Below the pieces are notes generated by a model. That model was not told the origin of the DNA and ran no database searches. It worked only from the letters and a program-made list of their open reading frames with translations. Shown in pieces: positions 12,290 to 24,003 of a DNA stretch of 64,000 bases. The stretch comes from Diphasiastrum complanatum (Eukaryota; Streptophyta; Lycopodiopsida; Lycopodiales; Lycopodiaceae): positions 48,430,451 to 48,494,450 of the forward strand of contig CM055104.1 of the NCBI GenBank assembly GCA_029204225.1, written 5' to 3'. The translations under genes were made by a program, and so were the position numbers. How positions within the stretch are numbered: position 1 is the stretch's first letter; every line of letters begins with the position of its first letter.

Positions 12290-12720
12290 GTTACATCCAT
12301 GTCCAGTATGTGGATTCGGAATAATTCCTAACATGGACAGCTGGTACTCTAATAGTGTATAAGGTTGTTAGTTACACCAAGTAGTTTCGAACTTGGCCGG
12401 TAATGTAATTAATAATCTTATGAGGGCCCATGTACTCTAACTGGACATATGGAGATTTGGCATGGTGATTGACAACTTCTGTGCAAGAACAGGAGGTCAA
12501 ATGCTTTGGATAATTATTGGAGGGATCCTATAGGGAATATTCTCTAGCTTTTGGAGAGTATATATCCTTTAGGAACTCACCTATCTCCTCATTGTATTTT
12601 TCTATTTTAGAAGCTAGGTGTCCTTTTGGTTGCATGTAATAGGATTTGAGAAGATCTTCACTTGGCGAGCGTTATAATTCTCTTTCTCTTCCTTTGCTAT
12701 TGCTTCCTTCTTGCTCTTAT
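12290..12720 (+). mobile_element. 3' LTR of the plus-strand chromovirus
   Basis: Begins TGTTACATCC directly after the polypurine tract. A TATA-like TATATAT lies near 12565. The right end is not fixed because the partner LTR is not in the window; the CT-rich simple sequence at 12690-12960 may contain it. Confidence 0.55.
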
Positions 12721-13350
12721 TTGATTGCCCTACTCATCTTCCTTTGGTTAGGCCTCCAACTACTCTAGTGCTCTTGCTTTTGCTCAAGCTCTCACTCTCT
12801 CTATTGGTTGCTTTTGCTTTTGCTTTGTTGCTTGCTCTTGCTCTATTGTTTGCTCTTGCTTACTCTATTGCTTGTTCTATCTCCCTTGCTTTTCCTCTCA
12901 CTTAACCTTTTGATCTTCACTCTTCACTACTCTCTCACTCTTCACCACTTTCATACTTTTTAAGTTTTGTTTGAGAGAATGTCATCTAGTGGAAGGTCTA
13001 GTGTTGTAGTGTTTGCTATTACCAAAGATTGAAGGGGCAATGTAGTTATTGCTAGTTTGCATGATTTAGTTGCATTGTATTTTGGAAAGGATTACATGAG
13101 TGATTCGTCCTCCCAATCGTTGGAGATAAAAGTAAATGAATAGTTTGTATTTCGAATTTCCTCAATCCAATACGTTTAGTAGGACTTGGGCTTTAAATAT
13201 AATGTGCCTTTGATTTGAAATAAAATGCAATTGATGAGAAGAGCTTTGAGAAATCCTAGGAATCCCTCAAAGCTTGAGTGGTGCTCCAAACGGGATTGGA
13301 GGAAGGTTACAACCCAAATAGAATCATTTGAAAATTTGGTTTTAAGAAGT
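12720..13350. repeat. CTT/GCTCTTGCT-rich low-complexity sequence and spacer
   Basis: From about 12690 to 12960 the sequence is made of repeating TTGCTCTTGCT-type units, which give a spurious Leu/Ala/Ser-rich frame. The rest, up to the minus-strand chromovirus part at 13350, holds no recognisable gene. Confidence 0.5.
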
Positions 13351-14030
13351 TCAACTACAAAATCCACATAAATGTTTACCCATCATTTGTGAGGGACATC
13401 TAAGAGATGTAACAATCCGCCGACATTTAAGCAATCTGCTTTGGCTAGCTGACAAGGTCTACATTCAACCACATAAGACTTGAAACATGGCGCGAGTTTT
13501 GGCAAATAAAACTTTCTTCTGACCAAGTCCAAAGTCATGTGTATAAATGGATGACCTGCATGGGATACGTTATGACATTCATAAAGAATTCTTTTCTTTA
13601 ATTCGTCATTTATTGGTACACAAACTTTCCCATTTCAAAATAGAAAACCACCTCGAATGGCAAGATGTTCCAAAATCTTTTTATCTTAGCTATGAGTTTA
13701 TCTCTATTTGATTCTCATTTTTCCCAGTCTCAACCAATTTTCAAATGTGACCAAAATGAAAATCTATTTTACACTTCCCTCTCAATGAAAGATATAGATC
13801 TATAGAAATCTGGGTGAATCAAAGTTCATTTTACTTCACCAATCCGACTAAGCGCATCTGCTGTTGTCTTTAACATATCGGCCCTCGTGATCAAATTCCT
13901 ACATATAAGCTCAGCCCAATGAGCTTTATGATCTCTCAAATTGTGTTGATTGCAAAAGTACTTCAGAGGCTAGTGACCTGTATAAACTATAAACTGACTA
14001 CCATAAAGGCAGTGCATAATTGATAGATTT
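13350..14030 (-). mobile_element. Ty3/gypsy chromovirus fossil, integrase N-terminus and RNase H part
   Basis: The text follows the 31297-32090 segment of the younger chromovirus. It shows the same wording around the integrase zinc finger (ATCCGCCGACATTTAAGC here, CCTCCTGCCTTTAAACGC there) and around the RNase H region. Together with 9050-10300 it appears to be one old minus-strand element, interrupted between about 10300 and 13350. It is broken. Confidence 0.65.
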
Positions 14031-14580
14031 TGAACAAATTTGAATTTTGACAAGTCTTTCAAAAATTTACATATCTAGAATTTTTGAACTTTGTTCAATG
14101 TGGACCAAAACTAGGAAAATTGATTACTAGCATTGACCCATATTCAAGATAGAAGAAAGAGAAGAAGTTTGAGGTTTATTCTAAATTTAAAATTGATTAG
14201 AGATTGCTATTGCGCTTACTGCTTATCAGTAGTTGCGCTTAATTCAAGTTTATATTTTAGCCGCTCAGAGATAGCTTAGAGTACGTGGCTTCGATCCGCA
14301 ACTTGTTGTACTCACTTACATTTGTTTTGCTTTCATACTGAATCAATACTATCTTCTTATTGCGTTCAGTTTAGTCTCATAATGTATGCGTTTCTGTAAT
14401 TCTTCGCGACAAATTATTTGTGTGATAATTTAATGCTTAAATGTTTGTCTACGTAATCACTATAGTACTAATGATTTCTAAGTTAGTTACTATAGGATCG
14501 AACGTGATTTTTATCACTATTGTTTTGTTCGAAATTGATAGGCGTAGTCATGCATAGAGAAAGAGGAAGATAGTTTACTC
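14030..14580. other. Spacer, no gene recognised
   Basis: AT-rich sequence between the chromovirus fossil and the copia fossil. It may include leader or LTR remains of the latter, but no terminal motif could be assigned. Confidence 0.4.
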
Positions 14581-14582
14581 CG

Positions 14583-15497
14583 TTGCGCACAATAAGTTTT
14601 CTTTCTTGTCGTTCGAGTTCTTTTTATTTGAATCTATTCGACCTATTTTTATACACCTCTTTCCAACATACGAAAGTTGAATTACTTGTCTGTCAAGACT
14701 GTTTAATTGGTAAACAGGCTAGGAAACCATTTAGATCAAGCCATCAACATGTTGCTAGAGGATTATTAGACGTTGTACATACAGAAATGTGTGGCCCAAT
14801 GTAGAATCCTTCATTGAAGATTGCAACTTTTATTGATGAATTTTCCATAAGGACAATAGTATACTTCATCAAGAAGAAATTAGAAGCTTTTAATTGCTTC
14901 AAAATCTTCAAGGAGCATGTATAGAAAGAAATTGATAAGAAAATCAAAGCCCTGAGGTCTGACAATGGTGGAGAATATATCTCTACCGAATTCAAGGAGT
15001 ACTGGCAGATACAAGGCATTGAATAGCAGTTTTTCACTCCCTATTTGCCTCAATCAAACGGCTTAGCCGAGAGGAAGAATCATATTATGGTCGAGTCAGC
15101 CAAGTGCCATATTGGCTCATGCATCTTTATCAAAGAGTTTTTGGGTTGCAGCTGTTTCCACTATAGCTTACATCTAGAACATATGTTTGCGACCCAGGTC
15201 CCCCTCATGAAAAACACCACATGAGGTTTGGATAGGATCTAAGCCTTCAATAAAGAACCTACGAGTATCTGGATGCATAGAAGCCAGGGACATAGAGTAT
15301 TTCTCTCTTATTAAGAACCAAACATGGTCATCAGTCGAACCACCTACTGGCAACAATCTTATTGATTGCAAATGAGTATTTGATATCAAGTATAACGCCA
15401 ATGGGGGTATTGACCGAAGGAAGGCCCGACTAGTAGCGCGAGGATTTTCTCAAATCCCAAACATCGACTACAGCGAGACTTTTAGTCCAATAGTCAA
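14583..15497 (+). mobile_element. Ty1/copia fossil, integrase to start of reverse transcriptase
   Basis: In order on the plus strand are the pre-integrase/integrase zinc-finger end (CQDCLIGKQARKPF near 14695), the integrase core (TFIDEFS near 14830, ALRSDNGGEY near 14950, NGLAERKNH near 15060) and the start of reverse transcriptase (ARLVARGFSQ near 15428). Only this middle part remains. It is broken and old. It meets the oppositely oriented copia at about 15497. Confidence 0.8.
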
Positions 15498-18263
15498 GCA
15501 TTCATCGATCCAACACATTCCTCATCCATCACAGTTTTCAACCAAGCACTGTCAACTCTAATGTTTATTTCAGGTAAGTGCAAGAGCCTTGCATACCAAG
15601 ACCTTGGTGCTTGTTTCAGTCCATAGAGACTTTTGAACAAAAGACAAACTTTTGATTCATCACCTTCTTTCACAAAACCTGGAGGTTGCTCCATGTAAAT
15701 CTCCTCCTCAAGGTAACCATTGAGAAATGCATTAGAAACATCAAGCTGGAACATACTCCAATTGTGAAAACATGCAAGAGATATAAGTATTCGGATTGTT
15801 ACCATCTTTGCAACTGGTGCAAAGGTGTCTTCATAGTCAAGACCTTTGATTTGTGAGTAGCCTTTGGCACAAATTCTTGCTTTATACTTATTGGTAGATC
15901 CATCATGATTATGGTTGATTCTAAAAATCCACTTACATCCAATCACATGCATGTTGTTTGGTGGCTCCACAAGCTCCCATGTGTTGTTTGACATCAAGGC
16001 TTCAAACTCTTGGGTCATTGCTTCAACCCATATCTTGGATTGAAGGGCTTCTTGGACATCTTTAGGCTCTTCATCTGATATGAAGAGAACATGATATGAA
16101 GTTTCACCTTCCACTTGCCTTCCTTCTTCATCATATGTGAGCCTTCTTGGCTCAGATCTTGCTCGTGTAGATCTTCTTGGTGTGATAGCTTGAATTTGCT
16201 CCTCCTCAAGCCTCGGCCTCACCACCTCTTGAACAACATCAAGATTGATGATTGATCTTGCATGAGACTCCTTGATCTGTGCATCATCCAAGTTAAATTT
16301 CTGATCTTCATGGAAGATCACATCTCTACTAACAACATTCTTGTCAGTAGAAGGAAGATATACTTTGTATGCTTTTTTAGTGGATGCATATCCTACAAAA
16401 ATTCTTTTAATTGCACTAGGATCTTCCTTCTTCCTAGTTTCTAGAGGCACATGCACAAAGCATACACGGCCAAAAATCCTAAGATGATCTGCCTTAGGCT
16501 TTTTCTTATACAACATCTCAAATGGTGTTTTTCCTCCAATTGCAAACTTTGGAAGCCTATTACAAGGATAGTTTGCACATGCAACTACCTCTTCCCAAAA
16601 TTCTTTAGGCAGAGAAGCTTCTAGCCTAATGGCTTTTGCACATTCACACAAAGTTCGAGGAGTATATGAACAAGAAAACTCTCTTTGAATACCTTCTCTC
16701 TCACAAAAGTCTTTAAACTTATTGGAAGTGTATTCTCCTCCACTATCACTTCTCAAAGCTTTCAGCTTGAAAGAAAAATGCTTTTCTACATAAGCTTTGA
16801 AAGTAAGAAAAACATCATAGACCATGGCTTTTGAAGACAGCATATAGATCCAAGAATATCTTGTATAATCATCTACAAAGGAAACAAAGCAATTTGCTCC
16901 TCCTTTGCTCTTAGTTGATGAGAAATGAACATCAAAGTGCACTAGTTTAAATGGCTTCTTTGTTTTAATGCTTGATCTAGAAAAAGGCCTCCTGTGTGAT
17001 TTTGCCAGCACACAAGCTTCACAAGGTAGAAGCTCCTTTGACAGTGTCTTTGGTAGTCCAACAACTTTTCCTTTCTTGACCATAGATTGCATGGTTTTGA
17101 AATTGGGATGACCCAATCTCTTGTGCCACAGATCCTCCTGATGAACCTTGGTCTCATAAGCAATATCTGAATCGTTAGCAATCTCCCTAGAATGTAGTTT
17201 GTACAGCTTACCAATTCTAGATCCTCTAGCAATAACTTCATTTTCTCTTGAGATTATACACTTGTCAACTTGAAACTTGACATCCAATCCACTATCAAAC
17301 AATTGTCCTACATTAATGAGATTCTTAGTCAATCTAGGTACATACAATACATTATATAAACAAAAAAAATTTGATGATGATGCATGCAATGGAATACTAC
17401 CAATTCCTTCAATCCTACACTCTACATCATTAGCAGTATAGATTAATCTTTTTGCACCTAGATATGGCATGAGATTAGTGAAAGAGGGGTGCAGCATGTT
17501 CTTCTTCAGCTCCACTCACAATATCCATTACATCTTGTAGAATCAGTAATGATTCCATTCTGATCTTCCACGTTGCATAATTAGAAGATGTCAATCTCTC
17601 ACTGTGCTCCAAGAAATGTGAACCAGATGAAGAAATCTTCTCTATGAGAAATTCTAGTAATGGTAAAAATGCACATGCAAGTAAAAAGTCTATCTCTCCC
17701 ACGAGTTTCAAAGTACTGATAAACTCTCTAGGAACTTACTTTCAACTCAAACACAGTAGTTTGTGTGAATTGTGTGAAATGAAAAGTCTAAGACCTCAAA
17801 ACACTCACTTATATCCAATTCTACCTGATTGATAGTGAAAATTGATGAAAATGGTGAAAAGAATTGATGTGTGCTCACTTTGGCATATCCCACGAGTTGA
17901 GTACTCTCTCAAACTCTCTGATTGCCTAAAAAAAATTCTAAAAACAAATCAAATTGATTTAGAAACACAAGCAACACATTCTACTCTTCAATACCTATCC
18001 AACAAGCTATAGAACATCAAATTTGGATCAAATTTAGAGAAGTAGCACTCATTTAATGAGGGCTGATTTCACACGTGAACTCTATGTCCATACAGAGCTC
18101 TGCTAGAGCAGATTAGACTCGGTTTGATCCACTTATGGTCCACAAATAGCTTGTCTCTCAGCGAGTTTGAATCCCTCTCCCAAATCCGAGTTCCTGCAAG
18201 CAAAGGCACTGAACATCTGATGTGTACACCCTCACCTCTTCAAAGCATGAAGCTCTGATACCA
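15494..18263 (-). mobile_element. Ty1/copia fossil with primer binding site
   Basis: Minus-strand copia pol. Reading from high to low coordinates: a gag start near 17700, a protease-adjacent segment, the pre-integrase domain (LWHKRLGHPNFKTM near 17110), integrase (VDDYTRYSW near 16870, ALRSDSGGEY near 16740) and reverse transcriptase up to YGLKQAPRSW near 15610. A copia primer binding site (TGGTATCAGAGC on the minus strand, 18252-18263) directly abuts the LTR. The 3' part is not present. It keeps a long open frame and so is younger than its plus-strand neighbour, but it is incomplete. Confidence 0.85.
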
Positions 18264-18850
18264 TGTGAAGTTTTTAGCACGTGTGAACTTCACCACACAC
18301 CCTACAAGATCTTACTGAGGTGTTGCGATTGCACAAGATTAATCAGAGAATAGTATACTTGAAAAATCTATGACAAGAGCACAATGGCATACATCAGATG
18401 AAAAAATCTAACTTCTTACTATGAGAATTGAATGTCAGAAAAAAATTCTAAGTGCTCAGTATGGGAAAAATAGCCTACTCTCGGGTAGAGAGAGAAAATC
18501 GATGATGCAAAACTCGGGTAGAGAGAGAATGAGTCCAAAACACCAAAATCTCATTATTCACAATATGGCAAAACATGCCAAGATTTCCCTACATGAGAGA
18601 GACTCGAATTCCTATAGTGGAGTTGCATGGAAAGTCCACTTAACTAAACTAATCCACCTACTAGAGATCTACATGTGTAACTGCATGCATGGATGTTGCA
18701 TGTACTGCATGTCAACTCATAAAATTGCCTAGACATGTGTAGATCACATAAAACACTATGCATGTTGCATGCACTGATTGCATGTGGCTTGCATGCATAC
18801 AGTATGACATTGCGTGCTATCTAAACTTCTGCATGTCATCAAAATTGAAT
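18264..18850 (-). mobile_element. 5' LTR of the minus-strand copia (outer end approximate)
   Basis: On the plus strand the LTR begins TGTGAAGTTT immediately next to the primer binding site. The outer end is placed near 18840-18850 by composition only, because no second LTR is in the window. It contains a doubled CTCGGGTAGAGAGAGAA motif near 18478 and 18515 and a dense TGCATG cluster in what would be U3. Confidence 0.6.
18682..18835. promoter_or_regulatory. Cluster of nine RY motifs (TGCATG/CATGCA)
   Basis: Nine TGCATG hexamers occur in 154 bases, two of them overlapping. CATGCA is the known RY element bound by B3-domain regulators such as ABI3, FUS3 and LEC2. The cluster falls in the presumed U3 of the minus-strand copia LTR, so it may be an enhancer carried by that element. 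That role is inference. Confidence 0.6.
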
Positions 18851-19697
18851 CTATCTAACTCAAATCCGACCTATACTAGAAGGTCATGTGCTCAATTCAC
18901 ATACCTTTTATGTACAACATGAAATTTAGTGGAAATAACCATGGACATGGTCCCAAACTCGAGATAGGAAGATAATATTTTAATAATTTTCACAATCTTC
19001 GAGGACTCTGGCTCCTCTTGCGGTGCGTTTGGTTTACTTAGACTTCATAATGGACTGTAGGTAGGACTTTGCAATTGCATGCGGTGGCCTTCATTGAAAC
19101 TGTTTGTAGGACTTGGCGGTTGCCTGCAGTGGCTGTCTGTGGGCACTTTCCATGTATTTCTGCAGGTAAGGCCTGTTGGCTCTTTACTTGCATTTCTGCA
19201 AAAACTGGATCATAAGCTATAAATGCTTTGTAGGTAGAAATTTCATGTTTCTTGCTAAGGAATCTATCAAATCATCCCTTGTTTTCTATTGTCTAGTGAT
19301 CATATTTAATATTGATAACATCAGATATCAATATTACTTATCATAGACACTCCCTTACATGTTTGTGCTAAAATAACATTTGGTGTGGTCCATCTATTGC
19401 CGATTGTTTTCACATGACTAATAGAAGTCATTATTGTGCCTCTTTTGATCTCCTTGAACTATCACCCATAGTTTTGCCAATAGCAGATTTGGACATCTCA
19501 ATTTAGTCATGCATGTTGAAATTGGTATGGCTTGTGGTTTGTAATTCAAAAGTGAAGGTTGTTTACCTAAGATTCCTTCCAATCTCACTTTTGATTTTTT
19601 TGGTTGCTCTCTTCTACTAGTTGCACCACTAGTAGGCTTTGATGCATAAGTTGATGATTCTCCAAATTTTATAATGATTTGCCTTGATGTAGTCATA
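18850..19697. other. Spacer flanking the LARD-like element
   Basis: No recognised gene. A minus-strand open stretch at about 19430-19695 (with the text ATSRREQPKKSKVRLE) is cut by the LTR element at 19698. It could be a fragment of some gene or element, but it was not recognised. Confidence 0.4.
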
Positions 19698-20357
19698 TGT
19701 TGTAAAGCTACCTTTACAAGCTTTACTTCCGGCGCCATTGGCGCCAGCTATGTCCCCGGCGCCAGCAGCGCCCCTGCTGCTCCCGGCACCACTGTGACCA
19801 GAATCTAGCCGGCGCCAAGTTCCTATGGCTGACAATCTTTGATCGGTTCTAGCGAAGTCCAGAGAGCTCAGATCGATGTGCAATCACCTCACACGATCTA
19901 GGCATGATTAAAGGTTCTAGAAAGAGAAAATCCTAGAGAGAGAAAAACGTGCTTTACCAGCTTGGGTAGAGTGCTTGGTATGAGGGGGGGTGCCGAATCA
20001 CACCAATACTATAGGGGAGTGCGGGTTGCGACTCAGGGCGAGCTCCAACCAAGTCTCAGCCTCCCTTGCTGGAATGTTGTCATGGCTCTCGCCTTGGCAT
20101 GCTAGCGCCCCGGAGACTAGGGTCGGTCACACACTTGAAATGTAACCTTCTCAGATTTATCAATAAAGTGGGATTTTCCTCAAACTGACTCTGATTACCT
20201 TCTGGGTTTCAGTGTTCGGTAAAAGCGCCAGTTGTAAGGCCGCTTTCAAAATTTTTAACTTGGCACATAGTTGAGGGTCGTATCCCGGGATGCCAGCGGT
20301 ATGCCGTCGGGACCATTCGGTCTGTGGCGCCAGCGGTATGCTGTCGGGACCATTTGG
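19698..20357 (+). repeat. First LTR of the LARD-like element (matching part)
   Basis: Starts TGTTGTAAAG. It contains a run of GGCGCC palindromes at about 19730-19820 and again near 20320. It matches 21350-22048 closely, except that the second copy carries about 60 extra bases. Confidence 0.75.
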
Positions 20358-20406
20358 CTGGACCAGCAATGATGAGGAAACATATGAGTACGTTGGCTTG
20401 TGTTAC

Positions 20407-20790
20407 GTGTAAGGCAGCTGATCAATGAAGGAACTGTGAAAGTTGAGTCTTGCATGAGAGACTTGGTATTTCGAACGGAGGCTAAGGGACAGTTCGCGTT
20501 GAGATCGGATTAGTGCAAACTCTGGGTGCATGTTTCTGATTCAAAGAGAGCTACTTGAAGCCAAGCTCGATGTACACTCGTTGTTTTGACTGTGAGGCAA
20601 CTAACCAGTGATGGAATTGTGAAAGTCAAGTTTTGCGCGACGGACATGGTGTTTCAAACAAACGCGAAGAGATAGTTCGGATGCGGATCAAACTGGTGCG
20701 ACCCTTTGGCTTTCCACGAGGTCAATGGTTACATTTGGGCTGATTCAAAGAGTTACTTCAAGCTAAGTGAGAGGTGCATTGCGGAGTACT
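20407..20790 (+). repeat. Diverged tandem duplication inside the LARD-like element
   Basis: Two units of about 185 bp share a common order of words. GGCAGCTGATCAATGAAGGA matches GGCAACTAACCAGTGATGGA, and CTGATTCAAAGAGAGCTACT matches CTGATTCAAAGAGTTACTTC. No protein is recognised. Confidence 0.55.
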
Positions 20791-21334
20791 CAATCTTTGC
20801 CTACCTTAAAGAGCCAAGATGGAAAAGTATCAAGATCAGGCTTGGACAAGGAGAGAAATCAAGGTGCAGAAACAACAAGGCACGGAGTGGACCATAAAGT
20901 GGGCAATCAAACGATAAATCCTTCGGCTCAGGGGCCTTGATACCTGTGCGGAACTGAACAAATCTGGAGCTCAGGGAGCTCAACACAAAGTGCATCAAGG
21001 ACAAATCAGAAGCTCAAAGGAGTTCCAAAGTCGAAAGTCAGAAGCGACAGGGGCGAACATTTCAAAGAAAGACCTCTGTCACCAGTTAATAAGGTTCTCG
21101 GGTTTTACGAAAGCGATATCAAATCTACGCTTTTCCCAGACAAAGATATATTTTCAAGTTATATAATTTTTTAGTACAAAGAGCTGAGCCTCCGACTTGT
21201 GGTGTGCCAGTTTCAATGTTAATAAAAAGTGGCCAGTAAATTGAGTACTGTGCCAAGTAGCTTAAATGTATAGTTATTTTAATTGGGAGACACCTTTACT
21301 TTAATCTGACATCTAATGAGGACATCAGATTTTA

Positions 21335-21349
21335 TAAAGGTGGGGTGGA
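21335..21349 (+). other. Polypurine tract of the LARD-like element
   Basis: TAAAGGTGGGGTGGA lies immediately before the TG that starts the second LTR at 21350. Confidence 0.65.
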
Positions 21350-22568
21350 TGTTGTAAAGCTACCTTTACAAGCTTTACTTCCGGCGCCATCGGCGCCAGC
21401 TATGTCTCCGGCGCCAGCAGTGCCCCTGCTGCTCCCGGCGCCACTGTGACCAGAATCCAGCTGGCGCCAAGTTCCTATGGCTGAAAATCTTTGATCGGTT
21501 CTAGCGAAGTCCAGAGAGCTCAGATCGATGTGCAATCACCTCACACGATCTAGGCATGATTAGAGGAAGCCTGGGGATCAATAAAATCTAGAGAGAGAAA
21601 ATGACTTTCTAGAAAGAGAAAATCCTAGAGAGAGAAAAACGTGCTTTACCAGCTTGGGTAGAGTGCTTGGTATGAGGGGGGGTGCCGAATCACACCAATA
21701 CTATAGGGGAGTGCGGGTTGCGACTCAGGGCGAGCTCCAACCAAGTCTCAGCCTCCCTTGCTGGAATGTTGTCATGGCTCTCGCCTTGGCATGCTAGCGC
21801 CCCGGAGACTAGGGTCGGTCACACACTTGAAATGTAACCTTCTCAGATTTATCAATAAAGTGGGATTTTCTTCAAACTGACTCTGATTACCTTCTGGGTT
21901 TCAGTGTTCGGTAAAAGCGCCAGTTGTAAGGCCGGTTTCAAAATTTTTAACTTGGCACATTGCTGAGGGTCGTATCCCGGGACGCCAGCGGTATGCCGTC
22001 GGGACCATTCGGTCCGTGGCGCCAACGGTATGCTGTCGGGACCATTTGGTCCAAGAACTGGTTGTTTCCATATCTGTCGCGGCTTGTGGTTCTGAGTGTT
22101 CCTTGCATGAACGTGAATGGGTTAAGCTCTTGGGGAACGGGCTCTAACCTGTCGGCTGAGTTGGATGGCTTGCTTGGGTGGATGTTACCTGTTTATGGCT
22201 GTCCAGTCTGGCGTGGCGCCAGGTTGGCTTCCAGCGCTCGTGACGAAGCTTTCAGTTGGTTAAGTCTGATGTAAGTCAGACCGCTTGCTTGGAATGGATG
22301 TTACTCGTTTGTAACGAAGCTTCGAGTTGGTTAAGTTTGATGTATGTCGAGCGGCTTTGCTTGGAGGGAAGTCACCCACGTCGGGACCCCCGATCTGGCA
22401 TGGCGCCAGGTTGGATCTCAATGTTGGTTTTCGGAACTTCAAGTTGGTTAAGTCTGATCGTTGTTGGCGAGTTGGCTGCTTGTATGTCAAGTGGGTTTGG
22501 ATGGCAAGAGTTGAAGGCTGGGAAGCTAAGTCGTGGTTTCCGGCTCCCTTTGGGATGCCTGCGCTACA
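21350..22568 (+). repeat. Second LTR of the LARD-like element
   Basis: Begins TGTTGTAAAG after the polypurine tract. It has five GGCGCC palindromes between about 21380 and 21475, with further copies near 22018, 22214 and 22403. Within 22200-22480 the phrase AGTTGGTTAAGT(C/T)TGATG recurs about every 70-120 bp. The right end at CTACA is supported by the TCATA duplication only. Confidence 0.6.
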
Positions 22569-22619
22569 TCATACCAACACCAGATTATGTGCAATTATAA
22601 ACGTTGCCCATGTTCTAGT

Positions 22620-23110
22620 TAAAAAAATCAATTTCAATGAGAGGGTTTAGAGTCTTGTGGCTTTCTTATAATATAAACATTATTTAGTCAAATTTCTATT
22701 TTATGGGTTTTCCATAAATGCAAAATTTTATAAGGATGCTTAATCCCACCAAGGTAACCAAAGGATTCCACACTACTCCATCATTGCTTATAATCTCTTT
22801 GTTATACATTTAATATCTCCTTTGACACATAGTGGGGGGGACTCGGTTTTTGGATGCGCTTACTGGACTTGCATGTTGCTTTTGTGATTTATAGGAAGAC
22901 TCAACCAATAATTGAATTGGATGAGAGGGTTTAGAGTCACATTTCCAATTCCTTTGGTTTTCAATAAGTGTGGATTTCATAAGGATGCTACCACCCCACC
23001 AAGGTAAACAAAGGAGCTCATACTACTCAATAGTTACACATTATCTTATGCATTTTATATCTTTGGATGCCCTTAGTGGACTCGCCTTTATCATTCGTAG
23101 GAACTCGGGA
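22620..23110. repeat. Imperfect tandem duplication, period about 285 bp
   Basis: GAGAGGGTTTAGAGTC occurs near 22638 and 22923. The same order of words follows in both copies: ATAAGGATGCT, CCCACCAAGGTAA, CAAAGGA, CATACTACT-like text, then GGATGC..TTA.TGGACT. This is an old non-coding local duplication. Confidence 0.65.
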
Positions 23111-23184
23111 GAGTAAACCAATATCGCACTCAATTTCCTATTTTATGCAAACATTTCAATGGCAATTCCTTTTTGGGGGAATCC

Positions 23185-23415
23185 CAGTTGAGTGAAGAAC
23201 GGGATCTCCGATTTATTGCTGACAGCCGCCGTAAGGTCTGCCGGCCGAATTCCAGAAGCCTCTGAGTGTTAAGGTTCCGGCGGATAATCGGGGTTGAGGG
23301 TGATAGCCGGGAAATGCTTTGTGCGATGGGGCCATCCGCCGTGCAATAATTCCGGATGGTTTCTGGCTGCCGGTTACTTCTGCGTACCTGGCCGGAATAA
23401 CTTGTGGTAGGGCAC
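23185..23415. repeat. GC-rich island with nested inverted repeats
   Basis: About 230 bp rich in CCGG and CCGCC words inside AT-rich DNA. CCATCCG near 23330 pairs with CGGATGG near 23354, and CCGGCGGATAATCGG near 23278 pairs loosely with CCGATTTATTG-side text. It is probably a small structured transposon or an insertion of foreign composition. No protein is recognised. Confidence 0.35.
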
Positions 23416-24003
23416 TTAGGAACTAGATCCTAGAAGGTCCTAGAAGATCATCAATTGTGGCCATTTTTTTGCTATTCTCGTTAACCCTTTAAGAGTGCAT
23501 TTCCATGCTCACCTCCTCACGCGGGCACAATCAAGTTGCACAACATCACGGGTTGCTCAACGGGTGAGAGGGTTTGTGAGTTTTTTTGAAATCAGCTCTT
23601 GGGCAGAAGGGCTGAACCCGTTCTCTAAGGTGGAAAGCTGACACAATCGCAAGGGGTGGACATGGAAAGGGCCTCTAAGGGACGCTCCCAACCTGATGAC
23701 AGGCCTGCCCCCTAGGTGGAATCTCTCCCCCCAAAGGAATTCCCAATTTTGAGAACCTTTCGTAGCCCCATGGCCTAGTCTCTCTTAAAACTGGGCCAAG
23801 GGCTTTCCCGTGTAATGGCAATGTGAAATTTTTTTTTTTTGTTAGCGTTTTTGGCCCTAGGCAATACCCTGGCATGAGTGCTCTCAAAATTGAGCCGAGG
23901 ATTTCCCAACATATAAATAACATAAATGTTTAACCTTAGGCATTATGTCGATAACATAACATGAATTTTATGAATTTTTTCTTTTCTGCTAGGCCACATG
24001 ATG

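Larger units (their letters stand above)
19698..22568 (+). mobile_element. Non-autonomous LTR retrotransposon (LARD-like)
   Basis: Two long direct repeats start TGTTGTAAAGCTACC at 19698 and 21350. They share text up to about 20357 and 22048. The internal segment (about 20358-21349) has no retroviral-type coding sequence. AAAGGTGGGGTGGA just before 21350 is a good polypurine tract, giving plus orientation. TCATA occurs directly before the first LTR (19693-19697) and again at 22569-22573 after CTACA, which would make a 5-bp target duplication and an LTR of about 1.2 kb; the first LTR then matches only over its first part. A third, older LTR copy lies at 25870. The end at 22568 rests on the TCATA match and is therefore moderate. 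Confidence 0.65.

Noticed and set aside
12711-12905. Leu/Ala-rich plus-strand frame resembling a membrane peptide
   Set aside because: It is produced by repeating GCTCTTGCT-type low-complexity sequence.
19430-19695. Minus-strand frame with ATSRREQPKKSKVRLE as a host gene exon
   Set aside because: No recognised domain, no splice context and cut by the LARD-like element; kept only as part of the spacer note.
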